64,000 nt of DNA. Origin: Desmodesmus armatus. Taxonomy: Eukaryota; Chlorophyta; Chlorophyceae; Sphaeropleales; Scenedesmaceae. Below are positions 1-12,216 of the stretch, piece by piece. The DNA lies in contig VIIQ02000059.1 in the NCBI GenBank assembly GCA_007449985.2, positions 372,001-436,000 on the forward strand, written 5' to 3'. A model generated the notes under the pieces. That model had not been told where the DNA came from, ran no database searches, and worked only from the letters and a program-made list of their open reading frames with translations. Position numbers and translations under genes: made by a program. The stretch's first letter is position 1. Each line of letters begins with the position of its first letter.

Positions 1-240
1 TTTCTCAGGTCAAGCATACCCGCCTCTGCTGCTGTTAGTGGTGTCCACATCCGCCCCTCAGCAGTGATTCCCACACACTTATTAAAACTTCCCACACACT
101 TATTAAAACAAATCAGCCTTCCACATCCCACAGCAGCATCAGCATCATTTCCTGCTGCTGCTGCTGCTGAGTTTGGTCTCATCACCACTTGCTGCCGCTG
201 CTGCCTGCTTCCCACCCACCCTGCACCTGTGATCCCTTAG
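1..240 (+). other. Intron/left edge of MYND gene
   Basis: No exon can be supported here. The first bases (ttt ctc ag followed by gt) could be the end of an upstream exon. The stretch ends in an acceptor (cccttag) directly before the exon at 241. It contains a direct repeat of cccacacacttattaaaac and a CTG run. Confidence 0.4.
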
Positions 241-2574
241 GTGCCCCAGCAGTTAGCAGCTTGCTGCTGTGCCTCTGAAGACCCCTACAACCAACGCACA
301 GCCGCGCTTGCAGCCCTGTCAGCACTTCTGGACCGACTGGAACAAGACGGCATCGTCGATGAAACCAGCTGCAGACAGGTACATCACCACCCGCGCAAGT
401 GTTCAACACATGAGTTGCATACAGCATGTACATACAGGATCATGATAAATGTTGATGATGGTGACACCAGTGTGTCAGCACAGGGATTAATGAGCATAGC
501 TAGCATACTATGGACATGCAAGTCACATGCAGGGCAATGCTGTCTACTTGCTCCACCCGCCGTCGATGCAGTCTCCGGTTTGCTATCCTAGTCGGACTAT
601 GTTGGTGTGCCTCATAGACTGCTTGCATTGTGTGTCATCCCCTCTCCCACCATGTGCCATCTGTGGAAGAAGAACAGGGCCAAAGGAAACCATATGGGTT
701 GTGTGGGTGAAGTGTGGGTTTTGAGGGACAGCTTGGCTGCCACACATGCCCCCACCTTGTGCAAGTATTGCTCACTTTCTGGTTGGTGGTTAGCCTTTGA
801 CTGCTGAGTTCTTGCTTTGCAAAAAGACATGTTTTTGGCAGTTGGGGCCCTCGTAAGGTTTGGAGATGAAAGACGCGTTTCTTTTGTGTTGGGGGACTGC
901 CAGCTGAAATGTGCTGCACCCATCCGCACCCCTGCAACAGCACCGTCATGGCGTTGCTACTTGGCACACGTGTCTGCCTTCAGACACCCTACCCCTACAA
1001 AGAGGTTACTGTATGTTGCAACCTGTCTTTGCAACAATACATATGTTGGGTATGATCTTTGGGCGCTGGGATCCATGAGAGCATGTCCCTGTCTCTCATG
1101 TTGTCAAAGCGCCGCCCCCCCCCCCCCCCCCACCACCACCACCACCACCACCACCAAACACCACAAACACACATGCTTTGATTGTGTTGTGTGTATGACG
1201 CTCTTCAGCCATGTGAATCTCTATCATTCCATGTGTCTTGCACAGGCCCGTTGCAACTGACCCCACTTTCCTGTTGTCAAACTGCCATGCTGCCCTCACC
1301 CCAACACACCCCTTGCAACAGACACCTCTGACGGCCCTCCTGCAGCAGCAGTTTGAGGCCGAACTTATCCCCAACCTACCCACCCTTATGGTGATGACAG
1401 CAGACGCACTCACTACTGCTGCAGCCGCCGGCAGCAGTGGCAGCAATGGCGGCAGCAGTGGCAGCAGTGGCGACTACCAGTACTTTGGTGCTCTCAATAG
1501 TGCCCTGGGGCAGGGCAACCACCTGCTGCATGTATACTACAATATTCGGCATGTATGGCCCATGGGTGTGTTTACAGCAGAGGTGGCAGCAGCAGCAGCG
1601 GTGCCAGCATGCGAGCTAAGCCTGGCGGTTGCCCGGCTGGTGCCGCACTTGGTGAAGCGAAGGGTGCAGCCCCCGCCGCCGCCGCTGCATGTGCTGATGC
1701 CGTTGAGCAAGTCGCTGTTTGCGCTGCATCAAGCTTTGGTGTTGAGGTTTGAGGGCAGGTGAGGTGTTAGTGGGTAAGGTTTGGGGTGGGGTGGGTGGGT
1801 CGCATCAGGGGGTGGGGAGGGGGAGACAGGCCAGCATGTGAGCCTAGTGCTCAGGTGGGTGCAGCGAGGGTGGCAGCCCCCGGCGCCCCCGCTGCATGTG
1901 CTGATGCCGTTGAGCAAGTCGCTGTTTGCGCTGCATCAAGCTTTGGTGTTGAGATTCGAGGGCAGGTGAGCTTTGTATGGGGAAGGTGTGGGGAGGGGTG
2001 GGTGGGTTGCATCAGGGGGGTGGGGTGGGGTTGGGGGGGGGGATAGGCCAGCATGTGAGCCCAGTGCTCAGGTGGGTGCAGCGAGGGCGGCAGCCCCCGC
2101 CGCCGCCGCTGCACGTGCTGATGCATCTCAGCAAGTCGCTGTTTGTGCTGCATCAAGCTTTGGTATTGAGGTTTGAGGGCAGGTGTGCCTGGTGTCCTGC
2201 AGGATGGAAGGATGGAGGGAGGGAGGGGGGGCGGTGTGGGTGAATTTGGACATTCTGTTTGTGTGTGTCAGCAGGGAGAGTGCATGCGGGGCGCACAACG
2301 AGAGTCCTACAGGTGTGGGTGAACCGGACATCCTGTTTGTGTTGTACCAAGACAGTGAAAGAACAGCTGGAGGGAACAGGTGGTGTGTACACATTCGCAC
2401 ATTGGGGGACTGTGGAGGCTGTGACAGTTTCAAAGCCTTGGTGATGTCAAAAGGGCCAGCTTATGTGTTGAGTAAGGGGTGCAGGAGGCTGGCCATGCTG
2501 ATATCACTCTGGTGTTGCTGAATGCTCGCTGCTGGCTGGCTGCACGTTCATTGAACACTGCCCTTGCCGCTCTG

Positions 2575-2607
<33 letters not shown>

Positions 2608-5600
2608 CGCTGCTGCGTGTAGGATACCTCCAGCTGGAGGTGGGCGTGTTGCCAATCTGGCCATGTCCCTGACAGACATAGAGCTCCAGCAGCACCCCTG
2701 CTACCTGCCCAGCCTGGCACTGCTGCTGGCCACAAACGGGTATGCAGTGCTGGCATGTCAGCACAAGACACTCCCAGGCTTCGCAAGCAGCAGCAGCAGT
2801 GGCAGCAGCAGCAGTGGCGGTGGCAGCAGGGCAGGTTCTGCTGCTGCAGCAGCACCAGCTGGTGTCAGCAGCAGCAGCGGCAGCGGCGGGGGCAATAGCT
2901 CTAGCAGCAGTGGGGACGGCACAAGCGCTCCAACGGCACGTGCACCTGCTGCAACTGCTGGTGATAGTGGTGCTGGTACTGCCAGCAGTAGTGCAGCAGC
3001 AGCACGCAGCGGAACGCAAGCGTCTGCCGGTGGCAAGAAAGGCTTGAGAGGTGGCTTCTTCGGCAGCAGCAGCAGCAGCGGAGCTAAGAAGACCAGCATC
3101 AGCACAGCCAGTGCTGCTGCATCCCCTGCAGGAAAGGAAGGTGCTGCTAGCGCAGGGAGCAAAGCACCGTCAGCAACAGCAGCAGCCAAGCCCAGCAAGG
3201 GCCCCCCTACTGCTGCGCCCGACGGCAGCAGCAGCAGCGCAGCCGCCGCCAGAAGCAGCAGCAGCAGCAGCAGCAGCCGTTCAGAGGCCCGGCGGTGGCA
3301 GGACATGCAAGAGGCACGCATGGTGGAGCTACTACATGCAGACACCAGGAAGAAAGGCACGCATGCCTGGCAGCAGGCACAGAAGATGCTTCCTGGGATG
3401 CCATATTCCCACTGGCAGCTGCTGCAGCTGGTGGACCTCGACCCAGAGGTTGTGCTGTGGTGTGGGTACTACCGGGCGCATTCCGCAGTGCCTGCAAATT
3501 TCTTGGGAGGTGAGCGCTGCGGCTGAGTGACTGTGCTATGGTTGAGGATTGAAGGTGGACCTTCAAAGGGGGGTTGGGCGCGCCGCACAGTATGCATCTG
3601 AGCAGGTTTACAGGACAAGCTTGGGCAGCGAGCGCAGCACCCAAGTACTACATACATTTGTGTACAGATCGCAGGACTAACTAGTGTGATGAGTGCAGTA
3701 GCAGAATGTCACACGCAATTCTACTTACTTTTGTGCACGGAGTGCAGAAGTAACTGGGGTCACGCGTGCAGTAGCAAGTATTCCATGCATGAACAACTCG
3801 GCCTCATAATATGACGGCATCCTGCTGTTCCTGCTGCGTTCCTTTTGCAGTGCTGACCATGGTACGCGCCTGCGTCCCCTTCTTCAAACAAGAAGACCAA
3901 CGGAAGCTGCGCAGCCCCCAGCACGACGCCCTCCTGCAGCAGCAGCTCGTCGGCATGGCATTGTTCGGTCTCTACTGGAGCGCGCACCAGCCCTTCACAG
4001 ACGCAAGCGCACTCAACGCCTGTGAGAACGCGGTGCTGCTGACTGTCGAAGTCCTGCGGGGCTGGGTCGGCGGTAGCTCGCAGCTGGCGAAGCTGCGGGA
4101 GCAGCTCCTGAAGCAGCAACAGCAGCAGCAGCAGGAGCGCTGGGGGGTTCACTACACTGGCGCGTTTAGTCAGCTGGGGGTCGTGACGGAAGTGCTGCCG
4201 CTGCTGCCGCCGGTGCTGACAAGACTCCTGGCTGCCATGCAGCGGCACATCGACAGCACGGTCAGCAGCAACGGCGCCCATCAAGCAGCATACTATGCGA
4301 TGCGCAGCGTTACCGGCGATATCAGTAAGGCAGGCTTGCCGCCGGAAACTTTTGCAGCGATCCAGGGGCTCATGCGCAGTGGTTTCATGCACACCAGTGG
4401 GACACCAGGGGCAGTGTTGGAGTCGCGCCCCTCAGGCATGCACACTCTGATGCGCCTGGTTGGTGTTATGTTGGGGGCGGCAGGTGGCTGGCTGGCGCCT
4501 GCAAGTGAACCCGGCGAGCAGCACCAGCCAGCATCGGCACTCGCAGCAGCGTCAGCATCGGCCACGCGCGCAGGGGAGTTAGTGGGAGTGGGTGGGGGTG
4601 GGGGTGTGGAACGCCTGACGGTGAATGAAGCAGCAGCAAGGCTGTGGGGACAGCAGCAGGGGCTGCAGGTCACTGAGCAGCTGCAGCACTTTGTGCGTGC
4701 AGCTGCTGCAGGGTGGTCGCTGCCTGTGCCGTGGCTTCTCTCAAATGAGGCCGTAAATGACACACAGCCAGGGGCTGATGCTTCCTCTATCCTGCAGTCT
4801 CAGGATGCGCAGAAGGTGATGCAGCAGGTTCTGGATAGTATCGCGGCTCTGTGTGTGCAGCCGTCAGTAAGGGTCCCTGCAGTGCTGCTTGAGGCAGCGA
4901 GGGATGCTGGGCCAGGTAGCAAGCAGCAGCTGAAGCTTCTGGGCCTGTTGTGCAGCCTCCTGAAGTGCTACAGTGCTACTGCTCTCTTTAAAGCTCGGAC
5001 GGCGGCGGAGCCGTGCGCAATTGCTGCCGCTGCCGCTGCTGCTGCCGGCACCAGCGGCAGCAATGGCAGCAGCAGTAGCAGGGTGTCCGGCGGGATGCCG
5101 AGCGGGGAGCAGGGGATAATGCTAGGGGGGTTGACGGGGTCTGGCCAGCCCGCAGACAAGCTGACAATGACTGCTTACTGTGCAGTGGTCCTGGTGGGGG
5201 CAGCAGCGGGGTCTGGGGATCGAAGCCTGGCAGCAGCAGCTCTGCCTTGGTTGGTGCTTTTTGGGCGCTGCTGTCTCCTGTGGGCAACCGAACTACTGGG
5301 AAAGACAGCAGCGGACCTATGCAGACCCCTGTCTCACACAGATGATGGTCGGTGTGACAGCTGTGGGGTGTTTCAGAAGGATGAGGGAGAATCCTGCATC
5401 TTGCTAGAGATGCACAGAGTGTTCCAGGTCTGGGTGAAGTGTGGGCCCGTGGCTGAGAAGCTTGCAGCTGCTGGGTACATCACCGAGCCGCTGGTTCAGC
5501 ACTTTGGAGCAGCAGTAGCGGCCCTGGAAGCTGTGTGGGCGCAGGGAGCGACCGCAGCCGCTGCAGGGGCGGGTGGGGGTGGGGACGCTACCGGGGAGGA

Positions 5601-5874
5601 GAGGATGGAGGCCTTTGCAGGCTGCATGCAGCAGTTGGGGTCGGAATTGTGTCTGCTCGCTGTGCCAGAGATGTGCAATAACCCGGCCTGTGGGAATGTG
5701 TCTGGGCCGTCTGAGGGGAAGTTGGTGAGTGGGAAGGGCTGCCTGTGTGGAGGGTGTCGGATCGCGAGGTACTGCTCGCGCGAGTGTCAACGGGCTGTGT
5801 GGAAGCAGCACAAGCCGGTGTGCAAGGCCCTGGCGGCAGCAGCGGGACAGCAGCAAGCGGCTGGCAGCAGCTGA
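241..5874 (+). CDS. MYND zinc-finger protein, 5' end outside the window
   Basis: Exons 241-378, 1322-1758, 1855-1965, 2072-2182, 2623-3509 and 3851-5874 join without a frame break and end at a TGA. They give 1235 residues with the N-terminus missing. The last 50 or so residues (5673-5823) form a MYND zinc finger: a CNNPAC pair, a CLCGGC pair, then YCSREC and a final H-x3-C. MYND fingers usually bind proline-containing partner peptides, and many algal proteins carry one at the C-terminus. The rest is mostly helical, Leu/Ala-rich sequence with no domain I recognise, plus a long Ser/Gly/Ala low-complexity stretch (about 2780-3290). No SET domain is visible, so this is not an obvious SMYD methyltransferase. 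Exons 1855-1965 and 2072-2182 are near-copies of the end of exon 1322-1758, and whether all three are spliced in is unknown. MYND identity is firm; cellular role unknown. Confidence 0.85.
1640..2182 (+). repeat. Triplicated exon cassette in the MYND gene
   Basis: The last roughly 111 bp of exon 1322-1758 recur at 1855-1965 and 2072-2182. The 3' exon ends are spaced 207 and 217 bp apart, and the intron sequence between them (GTGGGTGGGT-type, with a CAGCATGTGAG motif) is copied too. Both extra copies keep an AG acceptor, a GT donor, 37 codons and phase 2 at both ends. They encode variants of QPPPPPLHVLMPLSKSLF. Including, skipping or exchanging them would all keep the reading frame. Confidence 0.85.
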
Positions 5875-6063
5875 TTGATGGCGTGTGTGTGATGTGTCGT
5901 GATGGTGCTGTCAGGGGCTTTATTGTCCCAGGGTTGTGTTACTGTGGTTGTTTGTTGTTGCGCAGTTGCCAGACACCAGATTTGCAGTTGATTGTTCTGT
6001 TGGTTGCGCAGAACGAATACTGCTGGCATTTGTGTGGCTCTTGCTGAGTCAGTTTGTGCATCC

Positions 6064-6068
6064 TGTAA
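6064..6068 (+). terminator. TGTAA polyadenylation signal of MYND gene
   Basis: TGTAA, the usual green-algal polyadenylation signal, lies 190 bp after the MYND stop codon in T/G-rich sequence typical of a 3' UTR. Confidence 0.55.
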
Positions 6069-6280
6069 GGGCTATACAAGCTGTTGATGCGTAGTGTCCA
6101 CTGCCTTGGCCAGACATGCGTGCTGTCGAGGGTTCATTGTGCTCGCAGCTATTTGCCCGTTGGCAAGGGGTGCTGTTGGTTGTTGTGCAACAGTCATCAC
6201 ACACATCCTCCCCGCCGCTGGGCAGTGGCAGCCTCAAGCCCAAACTGAGGCATGGCATACATGGCTTCATCTTGACCTCT

Positions 6281-6285
6281 TTACA
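6281..6285 (-). terminator. TGTAA polyadenylation signal of coiled-coil gene (candidate)
   Basis: TTACA on the + strand (TGTAA on the minus strand), about 800 bp past the minus-strand stop codon. It is the first one seen downstream. It would leave the 3' UTR about 200 bp from the end of the convergent MYND transcript. Confidence 0.35.
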
Positions 6286-7090
6286 AACGGTGGTGCATAA
6301 ACAACACTGCTTAGTGATGAGTATGACGGCTGCAACAAAACAGCCTACCTAGCTTCCTTCAAGGGACCCACTGTTATGACAACAACACCGTTGCTCAGTT
6401 TGAAACTGAGCAGACAATGCTTTCAAGGGAGACTGGCCCCAGCATGCCATAATACAACAACAGCTACCTAATCCAGGGCAGGCCCATGAGACTTCACCCA
6501 GGAGCTGCTCAAAAGCTGAAGGATCTGTGCCAGCAAGCCCAGCTGACGAGCGGTCAGCACTGTATGCGGCTCAGCTGCATGTAGGATGCAGCACAGTGAA
6601 GGAGTGCCATGACCATAGACATGTGGCAGTTCTCACTGTTGGCAGTAGGCAGATAATAACAATAATAGTGAGGACCGGATGCAGACAAGCAGATCTGCTA
6701 GAGTGGAACTGGTTTGACCTCCCGGGTACAGGGCAGTGCAAGGCAGACCATCAGCCATGCCTCACAGCACAAGCCATGCGCATGTGTACTACAGTGTCGC
6801 ACAATGACAAAACACATAGTTGGGCGCAGCACCAGGCTGCAAGCACACAAACAAGAGCCAACACTTACTCACTGTCTTACCACAACGTGGCGGCTGTTGA
6901 TGTGAAACACAGTGCCGCATGTCAAGCCGGCCCAGTACCAAGGTATGCAACCTGCACAATACCACGCGCTGCAAGCACGAGACTCACGGCAGCAACCTGC
7001 TGCAGAACCACTGCATGGACAGCCCGCTCCTATACACCTGCCATAGCCGGTGAATGCGTGCTCCTCATATCTGCGATGATGGCAGCTCTT

Positions 7091-9309
7091 TCAGCCCAGC
7101 CTATCGCCATACTGCTCTGCAAACAGGGGGTTGTCACAGCTGCAGGTCGCCCCGGGCCAGCCAGGCAGGCCAGGCAGGCTCTTGAGCACATCGTAGCTCA
7201 GCTTGTGCCTCACACCACCCTCACAGCTGATGCTGCTGCAGGGGCTGCAGGGAGGGGTCTGCACCTTGCTGGGACTACCTAGCAGGCACATGCTGGGGCT
7301 GCCTGGGGCAGAGGGGGCCTGCAGGATAGGCTGCTGGCTAGCATCAGCAGCGCTGCTGGTGTTGATCATGAGGCTGGTGCCGGTGTTGGTGGGAGTGGGG
7401 GTGGCCTCCTCAGAGTCAGAGAAGTCACATGCATCATAAGAGTAGGGTGCAACGTCCACAAAGCCACTGACAGAGCGCGTTGCACCTGCCCTCACACTAC
7501 CTGAGTCCGCACCAGCTGCATCCAACTCACTGGCACTCCCTGCGCCCTCAAAGGCTGCATCAAGGCTGCTGGCAGCTGCTGCATCTGGGGAGTATTTTGC
7601 TCCTGTGGAGGTGGTTGTGCCTGCAGGCTGCATCAGGCCGTGTGCTGGGGTTGTGAAGGAAGAGGTTGTGGGTGTCTGGAAGCTGATTGAGTCAGGTGTG
7701 CTGGCTGGCAGCTTGGAGAAAAACCCGACAGGAGTGTCTGGCCCCTCTGCAGGAGTCACCGCTCCTGACAGCTTGGATGGCAGGAGCAGCGCAGGTGCAC
7801 AGGGGCTGAACCTGCTGCTGCCTGTGCTGCTGGAGGGGGTGATGCTGCTGCAGGAGGGTTTGCTGCTGGTGCTGTTGTTGCTGGTGCTGTGGGTGCTGTA
7901 CTTGTTGCGGAACAGCCGAGAGTAGCTGCGCCTGTTGGCTACCAGGCTGAGGTCCTGCAAGCCAAGCCAGCACATGCACAGCACCATGACTGTGTGACGT
8001 GAATGCAACGTTCAGCAGGCCACCTGACAACCAACCAGGGCGACGATGTTGTTCATAATCGTGAGTATGGGCAGAAATCACATGTGCAGCATGACGGTGC
8101 GTCGGTACGAGCACACCAGCGTTAGACGGACAGACACGGCGGCAGAGTGCATGGCACCAAATGGCTGTGCAGGATTCGACATCACATTCGACAGCAAACC
8201 ATAGAGGCCACAGGCGCAGCTAGCGCAGCTACTGCAGCAAAACTGTCACCAACAGGGCTGCATGGAGGCGCAACGAGATCGCATGCATATGCAAGATTTG
8301 CCTCACTCCCCGCACCTGCTGCTGCGACTTCAACAGGCCCGTGGCTGCAACGGGCAGCAGTCCAGCAGCCGTCAGCCTGTAGTTGGCTTCTGCCAGCGCT
8401 GCACGCAGTAGTGAGGCTTGCATGGAGGTGGTGGTCGATGGTGGTGCTGGGGCCTGGGCTGCATGGGTTGCATGGGACAGTTCCTGCAGCTGCTGCTGTA
8501 GGTGGTTGTTGTGCTCCAGCACCTGGTAGGGAATGTGATCAAAAGGCACATGCAGGATTTGGTGTTGGGAAAGGTGCTGGGGCAGCAAGGGAGGAAAATT
8601 CACGCAGACGGTACTATGGCCGCGCGGGTGGGCCCAGCGCAGGTATAGCTAGCTGAAAACCATGCCTCATACATGAACTATGGGCCAGCATGTTCGGACA
8701 TGACCGCGCTCACCACAGGCCTGCTCATACAAGTCGGCACCAACACTCTGTTTGTGGTGCATGCAGTTGGGCTGATTGGCCATCATATAAACAGTGATGT
8801 TGACCAGGAAAAGTAAATTCCTGGCAGATCTGTTCTGTGCGCACCTCCTGGAAGTTCAGCTGCAGGTCACTGGGGCTGTCCAGGTCCTTGATGAATGTCT
8901 TGAGCAGCACCACTTGAAGGTCCCGCTCAGCCAACTGCAGGCATCAGCGGGATTGAGGAATAGCAGGTGGTGGGGCGGATGCTGTAATGATGCTGTGCGC
9001 ATATTTGGTGCAGCTTGGGGCTGCTGGCTGCAGCCGGGGCGTTGATAGCTGGTGGCATGCACCCAGAGCGCAACACCTGCGCAGTAACTGCTGCAGGCTG
9101 TAGCTGCTTCACCTCAGGAGCTTCACAGTGTCTGCTGAGTGATCGCAGCAGCACAGCCGAGAACGTGCTGTGGATTATCGGCGGGAAGAGCAGAAGAAAG
9201 TTCCTACCTGCAGCTCACAGTCCTGCAGGGCACGCTCATAGCCATTGAGCTTGCACACCAACCCATCCACCTCGCCTTGAAGCACAGCAACCTGCTTGGC
9301 CTCTGACAT
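7091..9309 (-). CDS. Coiled-coil protein with Ser/Thr/Ala-rich tail, unknown function
   Basis: Four exons: 9208-9309, 8845-8934, 8316-8522 and 7091-7954. All join in phase 0, giving 420 residues. The first 130 or so residues are heptad-like (starts MSEAKQVAVLQGEVDGL, later LEHNNHLQQQLQEL) and should form a coiled coil. The remaining 288 residues are a low-complexity Ser/Thr/Pro/Ala region ending in a more ordered segment (VRHKLSYDVLKSLPGLPGW). No enzyme motif, signal peptide or membrane segment is seen. The start is the ATG at 9309, followed at once by the coiled-coil helix and a clean donor. It shares the 9310-9830 interval with a divergent galactosyltransferase gene. A scaffold or cytoskeletal role is possible, but I do not recognise the family. 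Confidence 0.75.
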
Positions 9310-9830
9310 GCTGCATGGTACAGTTGAAAACAACTGCTGTTGAGGGACAGTGCCAGGAAGAACCCATGCTGACAGGCTGGCAGCACAACAGCAAACCCGC
9401 CTAAATCAGATCTGTGCGTTGAGTTTGGCCCACCTGAGCAACCCCGGCAGAGTATTGGTGTTATACGTCGATGGCCACCGCGTTTGAATTCAACTGCGGC
9501 GTGAATAGTGGTTGATGGCGGTCCTACGCTGAAGCTACTGTTGTTGTCGGAACAGGCTGGCCGATCCGAAACAAGTATTGATGCAAGACGTCACCGCATA
9601 CCAAACACACAATAGGTATGGGTCACGAGATAACGTTTTGCGTGTCGAACGTTCAGAAAAAAAATCAGCATTTGTGTCTGGTCCCTGATCATTACTCACG
9701 ACTTGTTCCAAGCCTTCACAATCACTGTTTGCAGAGGTAAATAATTGTTATTGGCTGTTCATCTGTCTGATTCTCTAGGGTGGCCACTTCTTCTGCTGTA
9801 GAGCCCTTGATCTGCTGACTCAACAGCAGT
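9310..9830. promoter_or_regulatory. Bidirectional upstream region, coiled-coil / galactosyltransferase
   Basis: A 521-bp interval between two divergent start codons. It is less repetitive and more AT-rich than its surroundings, with an A8 run near 9659. No clear TATA box or repeated operator was identified. The promoter role is inferred from position. Confidence 0.4.
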
Positions 9831-11278
9831 ATGCATGTTGCAATGCTCAGCTCACCCTTTCTAGCCTCAAAGAGGCACGTGGGGAACTCATCAACAGCCC
9901 ATGAGTCTGTCATGTACAAGGGCTTGTGTCTGACCACAATAGCAGTGTTGCTGACGCTACTGCTTCTGGGGGTCTATGGGCACGGCAAGCCCTGCGACTG
10001 CAGCACGGGCAGCAGCAGCATCTCGCTCCACATGGCTGTACCACGTGTCACGGCGCCAAACAGTGGCCAGGCATCAGCACCAGCAGTCCAACAGACACCA
10101 CCAGCAAAGAAGGACGCTTCTATCATTGTTGTGGTCACAACAAAAGCCAGCAGCAGGGACAGGCGCAGGTGGCTACGTAAGCAGTTCAAAAGAAACGTCG
10201 ACCTGCTGCGCCTGAAGGACCCTGCAGCAGCAGATGCCGTGGTGTTCAAGTTTGCGCTGGGCAGCATAGGCCTATCAGACGAACACCGCAACTGGACGCA
10301 AACAGAGCAGCAGGTGCATGGGGACCTTCTCATGCTAGACATCATAGACACCAACACACCAGACCCACCCCCCGATGGTGTGGAGACAGCAACTGCGCTC
10401 AAGGTGGTACACAGTGCCATATGGGCGGTTGAGAACTACCACTTCCCCTGGTTCCTGCGCTTGGGGGATGACTCATACTTCAGAGTGGACCACTTCCTGC
10501 TCAACGTTGCCAGCACACTCAGCAAAACGAAGCTGGTGTTTGGGTATGCAGGTGGGCCCCTGGTGCTGCTGCTGGTGGGGTGTGAAGGCAGGCAGTGGGC
10601 ATTGCTGGGGGTTCCTTCAACCGGCATCTGCAACTGCAGCGCCCAGCATGATATCAGTTATTTAGGGCACCCTGCATGACTAGTTCCCACCACAGCATAG
10701 TTTGCTTGCGCGTGCTTGTGCGTGCTCATAGAACCTGTCACTGCGTGCAGTTCCTCCATGCAGCTGTGTGTCCCTTTGATTCACAACGCTTCATCCTGCA
10801 AGGGGGAGAGAACTGCACATGCAGCTTACTGAATTGACAGTATTTGTGATTGTTGTCGCTGATGTGCCCTTGTACTGCTGCCGCTGCTATTGCTGCCATG
10901 CATGCCGCTGTCACCTTGCTGCTGCCTTGCTGGTGCTGCCGCTGTTGCTGTTGCCCTGCAGAGGACCCTCAGCTGGGGTGGTCCTTTAGCCATGGTGTCA
11001 GCATCAAGCGCTACTGCTCTGGAATGGGCTTTGTGCTGACATATGACGTCACAAAGTACGTCTCAGATAACGCTCCGAACCTTTACAAGGGTTACCCAGA
11101 GGACGCGGTAGTGGGCCTATGGTTTGCAGGCACCAACTTCAAGACACAGCATGACATGCGCCTACATGACTGGGAGTGGAAGCGATGCAGTAATGAGAGC
11201 ATTATCATACACAAGCACGACTATGCAGACGTTCCGGATGATGGCATCATGCGGTCATGCTTCCCTGAGGAGAGCTAG
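9831..11278 (+). CDS. Galactosyltransferase family protein (GT31-like), type II membrane protein
   Basis: Exons 9831-10551 and 10962-11278 join in phase 1 and give 345 residues. A cytoplasmic tail is followed by one membrane anchor (LCLTTIAVLLTLLLLG, about residues 32-47), as expected for a type II Golgi glycosyltransferase. The lumenal part has the GT31 pattern: a strand with VVTTKASSRDRRRWLRKQF, an acidic metal-binding DxD-like motif in FLRLGDDSYFRVD, and in exon 2 the YPEDAVVG segment that matches the conserved ED-V-G motif, plus a GxGF motif. GT31 enzymes move galactose or GlcNAc from UDP-sugars to glycoproteins or arabinogalactan-type glycans. The acceptor here cannot be told. Possible starts are ATG 9831, 9843 and 9912; the last leaves only three residues before the anchor. 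Family firm, substrate open. Confidence 0.87.
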
Positions 11279-11907
11279 CCTGAGTGAGATTCAAATATTT
11301 GAATTCAAATGGCCGTGGCAGCTGCGCAGCCTGCGGATGGTTGCAATGTGTGTTCAGCGTGTGGTTTGCTTGCGCAATTTGCACAAGAGGTTTGCTTGCA
11401 CAATATGCATCCCAAGGGTCTGGCCCTTGGGATACACTGTACGGGTCTTTTCCTAAGATGTGGAAAGGCCATGATAAGGTACAGTTCGTCAGTTAGCTAG
11501 GTGGGCAGGAGAGTGTGCTTTGTTTACATCGTGTGTAGAGTCGGTGTTGGCTCATGGCTGGGGCCCTCGGTGTACTATCACCCGGGCCAGCAGCAAATAG
11601 TGGTGGTTGCAGTGTTGTCTTTCCCGCTGAAATAGGGTGGACAGGCAGCCATGCCACAAAGCTGAGCTTGCTATGGGTGCAAAGATGTGCCTCTGCTTTA
11701 CATCAGGGTATAACCTGGGTGGGGCCTGCACCCACATCGGCTGGTCCACCCATATTGTCTGTATGTTCACTGTGGTGGTGCAGGCACATGTGTGAATACC
11801 CACTATACAGTAGATGTTTCTTGAAATTTTGGCCAGTAGTGGCCCAAATACTGTGCTCAACTTACCTGTTAGGCCAATCGTCTGGTGCGCGCCTGTGAGT
11901 TTTTTTA

Positions 11908-11912
11908 TGTAA
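11908..11912 (+). terminator. TGTAA polyadenylation signal of galactosyltransferase (candidate)
   Basis: TGTAA 630 bp after the stop codon, the first one seen downstream on the coding strand. Confidence 0.4.
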
Positions 11913-12075
11913 GGCATGTAGTGTCACGGTTTGCATTCCTGCTTGCGCTTGGCCTTGCTGCCTGTAGTGTGACTTGGGGCAATCATCTGCTTGTGAAGGG
12001 GTGTGTTGGCCACCCGCGCCTTGCTGTGTGGAGGCGTCAGGCTGTGCATTGCTGAGTGCATGTTGTAGGGACTGT

Positions 12076-12216
12076 GTCCCTGTCAGTCAGGACAGTTTGC
12101 TTATCAGTCGTAGGAACTGCATTGCTCATGAGTGATCACTGCATGTTGTAGGTTGTTTGTCCCTGTCAGTCAGGGCACTGTGCTCATCGCATGTAGGGAC
12201 GTTGTCCCTCTCAGTC
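12076..12216 (+). repeat. Three spaced copies of gtccctgtcagtcagg
   Basis: Copies at 12076-12091, 12159-12174 and, shortened (gtccctctcagtca), 12203-12216. Related TGTAGGGAC, TTGTAGG and GCTCATC blocks surround them. It is a decayed tandem repeat in a 3' flank; no function is evident. Confidence 0.7.

Larger units (their letters stand above)
5875..7090. other. Convergent 3' UTR region, MYND and coiled-coil genes
   Basis: T/G-rich on the + strand up to about 6070 (MYND 3' UTR), then C/A-rich from about 6280 (3' UTR of the minus-strand gene). The + frame at 6527-7282 is open for 251 codons but runs antisense into the coiled-coil coding exon and resembles nothing I know. No gene is called. Confidence 0.45.

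Noticed and set aside
2758..3360. 200-codon Leu/Ala-rich minus-strand frame
   Set aside because: Antisense of the Ser/Ala repeat exon of the MYND gene.
6527..7282. 251-codon open frame on the + strand
   Set aside because: It runs antisense into the coiled-coil gene's coding exon and 3' UTR, has no recognisable domain and lacks splice partners.
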